Below are positions 58,902 through 64,000 of a DNA stretch of 64,000 bases, in pieces. Within the stretch, counting starts at the first letter, position 1. Each line of letters opens with the position of its first letter. Source of the stretch: Rhodanobacter sp. Lineage in GTDB: Bacteria; Pseudomonadota; Gammaproteobacteria; Xanthomonadales; Rhodanobacteraceae. Under the pieces are notes generated by a model that ran no database searches, was not told the origin of the DNA, and saw only the letters and a list, made by a program, of their open reading frames with translations. A program made the translations under genes and the position numbers. The stretch spans positions 1 through 64,000 of the forward strand of contig DAIDKO010000096.1 in assembly GCA_027450005.1 (NCBI GenBank), read 5' to 3'.

Positions 58902-60428
58902 TCAGAACTTGTACTGCGCGGACAGGCTGAGCAGGTTGCCGTAGTCGTTGAAGCTGCCGGTGAGCACGTCGCCGGTGGCGCTGACGGCGCCGTCCACACC
59001 CGCATGGCTCACGAAGATGTGGGCGTACGAGGCGTTGATCTCGAAGTTCTTGCTGGCCTTGTACCCGATACCGAACGCGAGCATGCGGCGGGCGCCGTCG
59101 GGCACGCGCGGGTCACGGTTGCTGGCCGTCATCGGAGCCTGGTCGACCGAGACGCCGGCGCGCAGGGTCAGCCGGCTGGTCGCGTAGTACTCGCCGCCCA
59201 CCGCGATGTAATAGGTGTCGCGCCAGTTGAACGGCAACACGGTGGCAGGCTGCCCCGCATTGGCGTAGTTCAGCGTGAGGCTGCGCATCACGCTCCACTG
59301 CGTCCACGACACGTCGGCGCCGAGGCCGAACTTGTCTTCCTGATGCCAGTAGCTCAACGTGGCGACGGCCGGATTGGTGAGGCGCGCGGTGCCCTCGGTG
59401 TGCTGGAACGGCGGAATGCTGCCGGAAAGCTGCGGGTTCGCCAGCAACAGGTCGTAGCCGGCCGTGGTGGTGAAGTTGGCGGTGCCATGGATGTCATGGC
59501 TGATGCGCGAGCGATAATTCAGGCCCACGCGATCGTTGGCGGTCGGCTTCCAGTACGTGCCCACCTGCCAGCCCCAGGCCCACTTGTGGCCCTTGACGGC
59601 GGCGTAGCCGTCCACTCCGGGCGGAGTCAACGCGGCCACGCCTGCCGCAGCGGCACCCGCCTGCTGCTGGGCCTGCGCCGAGATCATCGCGATCTGCGCC
59701 TGGGCCGCTGCCGGCGTCATTACGCCAGCCGCTACCGCGGCCTGGATCTGTGCAACCGCCGCCGCCACCTGCGTGGCCGCGTTGGTGGCGATACCTTGCT
59801 GGATGCCCAAGCCAACGGCATTGAAGTTGATCGCGTTGGTCAGGTCGGCATCGGTGCGCTCGGCGATGGCACTGGCGCCGACGCTCCACTCGTCGTTGAC
59901 CTTGAACGAAGCCGACAGAGTGGCGTCGGAGGACCTCAGCGAGGTCTTGATGGCGTCGTAGCGGCCCATCCAATTGTTGTTGTACTCGGTCTGGAAGCCG
60001 AACGGCACGCCGAGCGCGAAGCCGAGGTTGACCCGATCGCTGACCTTGGTGGCGATGGCCAGCGCCGGCACCGGCAGCGTGGTGCCGGCATCGCCACCGT
60101 TGCCGCCACTGATCGGCTGGCCGGTCACGTCGTGCGCACTGCCGCTGAACCTGGCGCTGAAGTTGATTGCGGTGATGTCGGCCTGCATATGGGTGCCGTT
60201 GAGGTCGCTCATCGCCGCCGGATTGTTCTCCACCACCGATACGTCACCGCCGGCCGTGGTGGAGCCCGCATAGGCGCGCCCCATGCCCTGAGCACTGTTC
60301 TCATGCAGTTGGAAGGCGCTGGCGTGGGCCATGCCCGGCGCAACCAGAGCGCCCGCAACGGCCGCGCTGAGCGCAGCGAGCGCCAATGGACGGGAGCCGT
60401 TCGGGAGGAAACGATTGGACTTGTGCAT
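58902..60428 (-). CDS. OmpP1/FadL/TodX outer-membrane transporter
   Basis: Signal peptide; ASAFQLHENSAQGMGRAYAGSTTAGGDVSVVENNPAAMSDLNGTHMQADITAIN; barrel ending LSAQYKF. Confidence 0.93.
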   Translation of the reverse strand: MHKSNRFLPNGSRPLALAALSAAVAGALVAPGMAHASAFQLHENSAQGMGRAYAGSTTAGGDVSVVENNPAAMSDLNGTHMQADITAINFSARFSGSAHDVTGQPISGGNGGDAGTTLPVPALAIATKVSDRVNLGFALGVPFGFQTEYNNNWMGRYDAIKTSLRSSDATLSASFKVNDEWSVGASAIAERTDADLTNAINFNAVGLGIQQGIATNAATQVAAAVAQIQAAVAAGVMTPAAAQAQIAMISAQAQQQAGAAAAGVAALTPPGVDGYAAVKGHKWAWGWQVGTYWKPTANDRVGLNYRSRISHDIHGTANFTTTAGYDLLLANPQLSGSIPPFQHTEGTARLTNPAVATLSYWHQEDKFGLGADVSWTQWSVMRSLTLNYANAGQPATVLPFNWRDTYYIAVGGEYYATSRLTLRAGVSVDQAPMTASNRDPRVPDGARRMLAFGIGYKASKNFEINASYAHIFVSHAGVDGAVSATGDVLTGSFNDYGNLLSLSAQYKF

Positions 60429-60613
60429 GACGCACTCCTGCAGCTCAGGCAAATGGGCTAGTGTGGGTGGGTCGCATAAAATTCAAACGACTGTTTAACA
60501 TTCGCGACCGCACTGTGCCTGCCTGTTCCGAGGTTTGCAAGGGCCGGCGCAGCAAACGGCGCGGCCGTTGCGGGGATAATGCGCGCCGACGCAAACGCTG
60601 CCGGGGACCCATC

Positions 60614-60907
60614 ATGCAATGCTACGTCTACGCCAGCTGCCGCAAGCCGGATGCCTATCTGTGGCTGGCCAAACGCGACGGTTTCGACGTGCTGCCCGAG
60701 TCTTTGCGCGAGGCGCTTGGCAAGCTGCGCTTCGCACTCGAGCTGCAACTGGATGTGCGGCGTCGCCTGCCCCGCGAAGACACCGCACAGGTGCTGGCGC
60801 ACCTGCGCGAGCGGGGCTGGCACCTGCAGCTGCCACCGGAAGGCGCGCTCGCCGGCGCGAACCATCCCGCCTACGGCGCCGCCCTGCATGATGCGCCGGG
60901 CGATTGA
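60614..60907 (+). CDS. YcgL-domain protein
   Basis: MQCYVYASCRKPDAYLWLAKRDGFDVLPESLREALGKLRFALELQL. Confidence 0.92.
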   Translation: MQCYVYASCRKPDAYLWLAKRDGFDVLPESLREALGKLRFALELQLDVRRRLPREDTAQVLAHLRERGWHLQLPPEGALAGANHPAYGAALHDAPGD

Positions 60908-60966
60908 TCAAGCCGCGTTAACGTGAGGTTACCGTCTGGCATCCTCACGCTTCCTATACTGTCTGG

Positions 60967-63900
60967 ATGACCCAAACCCATTCGCGCCGACGCCCCACGT
61001 TCCTGCAGGCACTCGCCTGGTTCATTCCCGGTCTGCTCGCCGTGGCGCTGGCCGGCCTGGTGGCCCACCCGCTGACCCTGATCCCGTTGCTGCTGGCAAA
61101 CGCGCTGACCATGGCCGCTGTGTGCCACGCGATCGGCTTCGAGCCCGAGCCCAGCTTCTCGCGCACCGTCCTGCGTCGCGGCGCTGCGCATCTGGTGATG
61201 CTCACCGGCTACGCGGTGATCGTGTTCGCGCTGGTGGCATGGCCGATGCTCTCGCTGTCGCAATCGCACAGCCTGTCCGCCACGCTGGCGCTGGTCGCCA
61301 CCCTGGTGCTGGCGCTGGCCGTCCTGTGGCGCCCATGGCCCGCCTTCGGCCTGGTGTTCGTGTGGGACGACGCGTACCCGGCCCGCCACGACGGCTCGTG
61401 GATTTTCACCGCCACGCTGCGCAGCCTGATGTTCGGCCGCCATCTCGCGCGCGAGGAGCGCTTCTTCAGCCACTTCCTGCCCGCCTCGCTGGCCTTGCTG
61501 GCGATGACCTGGTGCGCCATCGCGCTGAGCGGCCTGTACGGCATGCTGCCGCCGGAAATCCGGACCGCCGCGCTCGCGCTGTATGGCGTGCTGGTGTTGC
61601 CGCTGGGTTGCCTGGTGCTGGCCAACCGCACCTTGCGCGCCTTGCTGTGCGCGCAGCATGACCGCCATCGTCGGCGGGTCGAGCACGCCGCTGAGATGGC
61701 TGCCACCCCAGTCGAAGTCACGCTACTGACCGAGCGGGAACGCACTGCCGGCGCGCCCGAACAGGCTGCTGCGCTGCTCGCCGCCACCCGCGACGGCGAC
61801 ATCGAGCGTGCGCTGGCACTGGTCGAAGCCGGTGCCGATCCAGCGACCGCGCCGCCCGCCGGCGACCGCGACCAGCGTCCGGTGCTGATGCTCGCCGCGC
61901 TGCTGCCGGACACCCGGCTACTACGTACGCTGATCGCCAAGGGCGCCGACGTCAACCACGCCACGGGCGGGCTCACGCCGCTGCTGGCCGCCACCCGCGA
62001 CAGCGTGCATGGCCGCGCCGAAGCGGTGATGACACTACTGGCCAACGGCGCCGATCCGCTCGCCGCCGATGCCGAAGGCCGCACCGCCCTGCACGGCGCG
62101 GTGCTGTGCGAGGAGCCGATGGTGGCGGCGATGCTGCTGGATGCCGGCGCACCGGTCAACGCGCTGGACCAGGCCGGCGCCAGTCCGCTCGCGGTGGCCT
62201 GCCGCGCCGCCAACTGGCCGCTAGCGAAATTCCTGCTGGAGCACGGCGCAAAGCCCGCACCGGCCAACGGCGAGCCTGCGCTGGTCGCTGCCGCCGGTAT
62301 CGCCGACGATGATCCCGCCGGGGTGAAGCTTCTGCTCAAGCACCGTGCTGCCGTGAACGCGGTGGACGCACTTCGCCGCAGTGCATTGATCGCCGCCGCC
62401 GCCGAAGGCCACGAACAGATCGCCCGCGCGCTGTGCGCCGCCGGTGCCGATGTCATGCTGGCCGACCATCGCGGCAGCACCGCACTAATGGAAGCCGCGC
62501 GTGCCGGCGCGGTGGGCATCGTGCAGCGATTGGCCGAGGCGCAGCCCGATGCTCGCGTGCGCGACAGCCATGGCCGCGACGCGCTCACCCTTGCCTGCCA
62601 GTCGCCGCGCGCGCATGCCGATACCGTGCGCGCCCTGCTCGCACTGGGCGCCGAGCCGAAAACGCCCGGCAACGATGGCCGCAGCGCGCTCGACCATGCC
62701 GCCGCTGCCGGTCGCTGGGACCTGGTCGCCCTGCTCGATCCGGAAACCCCGCTGCCGGCCAGCCTCGGCCGGGCGGCGCTGTCCAGCGGCTCCGATACGC
62801 CGTCGCACCTGCTCGATGCGCTGCGATTCGGACACTGGGCCATCGTTTCCGGCTTCGCCGCGCGCGTGCGCGAGTGGCCGCAGGCGCAGCTTGCCCAGCT
62901 TTATCTCGACCTGGCCCAGCCCGGCCTAGGCCAGGCGCGACGCTGGTTGCTGGATCACGGCCTGGCCGCCGAGGCACGCCTGGCCGCGCAACAGCCCGAC
63001 GACGAACAGGGTGACGAAGTGGCCGACGACGGCGAGCGCGCCGCGCTGCCGCCGCTGGGGCGCCGACTGTTCGATGCCTTGCTGCTACAGCTTCCTGCTT
63101 CCACCGAAGCCGTCGAGGACCTGCTGCAGGCCGGTGCCACGCCCGCTGGCGCCGGCCTGCTCGCGCAGGCGCTGCAACGCCTCGGTGGCTCTGCGCAGGG
63201 TGCGGCCTTGCTGCTGACGCTGCTGGAGCGCGGCGCCGATCCGTTCGGCCCCGATGCGCGCGAGCGCACGCCGCTGCACCTTGCCGCGGCGAACGGGCAA
63301 ACGGAGGTACTGCAGGTGCTGCTGGCACGCGGCTGCAATCCGAACGCCTGCGATCGCGACGGCCGCACGCCGCTGTTCGCCGCTCTGGAGCACGGCGAAG
63401 CCTCGCTGCCGCTGGTGCGCGCGCTGATCGCCCACGGCGCTGATGCCGAGTCCAGCGACGCCAACGGCGAGACTCCGCTGGGCCTGGCGCTGGAGCATCC
63501 GGCTGTCGAGCGCTGGCTGAACTGGGACCGCTGGCCGCGCCCACGCCGTCCATTGCGCGCCGACGACCTGCCCGCGGCAGCGCAGGCCGGTGCGCTGGTC
63601 GCCGTGCAGCGATTGCTGGAACTGGGTTTTGCCGTCGACACCGTCGACGCGCACGGCGCCAGCGCACTGTTGCACGCCTGCGGCGCGGGCCACCGCGAAA
63701 TCGCCGCCTGCCTGCTCGAAGCCGGTGCCGATACCGCGCTGGCTGCTGCCAACGGCATCACCCCGCTAGCCGCCGCGGTGACCGGCGGTCGCGAGAGCAC
63801 GGTAACGCTGCTCCTGCAGCACAAGGCCGAGATCGACCAGCGCCTGCCGAACCAGAGCACCGCGTTGATGGTGGCCGCCGCGATGGGTCGCCCCGAACTG

Positions 63901-64000
63901 GTCGAGGCGCTGCTGGCTGCCGGCGCCGCGGTCGATGCCGTGGATGCGCACGGCCACAGTGCGCTGCATGCGGCCGCGCAGTTCGGCTTCGAGCATAACG
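60967..64000 (+). CDS. Large membrane-anchored ankyrin-repeat protein (truncated by the right window edge)
   Basis: MTQTHSRRRPTFLQALAWFIPGLLAVALAGLV... several TMs, then many ankyrin repeats (RTPLHLAAANGQTEVLQVLLARGCNPNACDRDGRTPLFAAL...); absent from the track because it lacks a stop. Confidence 0.9.
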   Translation, partial: MTQTHSRRRPTFLQALAWFIPGLLAVALAGLVAHPLTLIPLLLANALTMAAVCHAIGFEPEPSFSRTVLRRGAAHLVMLTGYAVIVFALVAWPMLSLSQSHSLSATLALVATLVLALAVLWRPWPAFGLVFVWDDAYPARHDGSWIFTATLRSLMFGRHLAREERFFSHFLPASLALLAMTWCAIALSGLYGMLPPEIRTAALALYGVLVLPLGCLVLANRTLRALLCAQHDRHRRRVEHAAEMAATPVEVTLLTERERTAGAPEQAAALLAATRDGDIERALALVEAGADPATAPPAGDRDQRPVLMLAALLPDTRLLRTLIAKGADVNHATGGLTPLLAATRDSVHGRAEAVMTLLANGADPLAADAEGRTALHGAVLCEEPMVAAMLLDAGAPVNALDQAGASPLAVACRAANWPLAKFLLEHGAKPAPANGEPALVAAAGIADDDPAGVKLLLKHRAAVNAVDALRRSALIAAAAEGHEQIARALCAAGADVMLADHRGSTALMEAARAGAVGIVQRLAEAQPDARVRDSHGRDALTLACQSPRAHADTVRALLALGAEPKTPGNDGRSALDHAAAAGRWDLVALLDPETPLPASLGRAALSSGSDTPSHLLDALRFGHWAIVSGFAARVREWPQAQLAQLYLDLAQPGLGQARRWLLDHGLAAEARLAAQQPDDEQGDEVADDGERAALPPLGRRLFDALLLQLPASTEAVEDLLQAGATPAGAGLLAQALQRLGGSAQGAALLLTLLERGADPFGPDARERTPLHLAAANGQTEVLQVLLARGCNPNACDRDGRTPLFAALEHGEASLPLVRALIAHGADAESSDANGETPLGLALEHPAVERWLNWDRWPRPRRPLRADDLPAAAQAGALVAVQRLLELGFAVDTVDAHGASALLHACGAGHREIAACLLEAGADTALAAANGITPLAAAVTGGRESTVTLLLQHKAEIDQRLPNQSTALMVAAAMGRPELVEALLAAGAAVDAVDAHGHSALHAAAQFGFEHN

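Noticed and set aside
61209-62843. 544-aa minus-strand ORF and other long minus ORFs at the right edge
   Set aside because: Antisense of the ankyrin gene, Ser/Ala/Arg low-complexity mirror of the repeats
1-64000. CRISPR array, rRNA, tRNA or prophage
   Set aside because: No regularly spaced repeats, rRNA-like blocks, convincing cloverleaf sequences or phage structural genes recognised by eye; tRNAscan/Infernal would be needed to exclude small RNAs

Overview
High-GC proteobacterial chromosome segment, most like Xanthomonadales/Rhodanobacteraceae (inferred from gene content and style, not searched). Most of it is ordinary chromosome: gltB (runs off the left edge), a TonB receptor/phosphodiesterase/two-component cluster, envC-ctpA, folK/folB and a pteridine reductase, dbpA, tatABC, hemH, an XRE-regulated hydrolase/ABC exporter operon, a chaperone-usher fimbrial operon, an aa3-type cytochrome oxidase locus, putA, an Mrr-like nuclease, a coniferyl-aldehyde-dehydrogenase-like gene, a FadL porin, ycgL, and a large membrane-anchored ankyrin protein (runs off the right edge). 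The least explained items are: (1) a tandem pair of secreted HEWHE-motif putative metalloproteases, one with PKD and P domains, with signs of a third decayed copy; (2) a small-XRE operon with two matching 18-bp operators and a 57-aa membrane ORF held in a 4-nt-overlap gene chain; (3) a TonB receptor gene preceded by a near-perfect Zur-like palindrome; (4) an A8 tract inside the fimbrial tip adhesin gene; (5) three or four degraded genes (VOC, OsmC, IS607-type fragment, SDR); (6) a cox locus without its usual cox11 and SCO genes. gltB, the ankyrin gene and a 44-aa cox ORF are missing from the supplied ORF track and were read directly. No CRISPR array, rRNA or convincing tRNA was seen. No database search was run; all family calls are from recognising sequence motifs.
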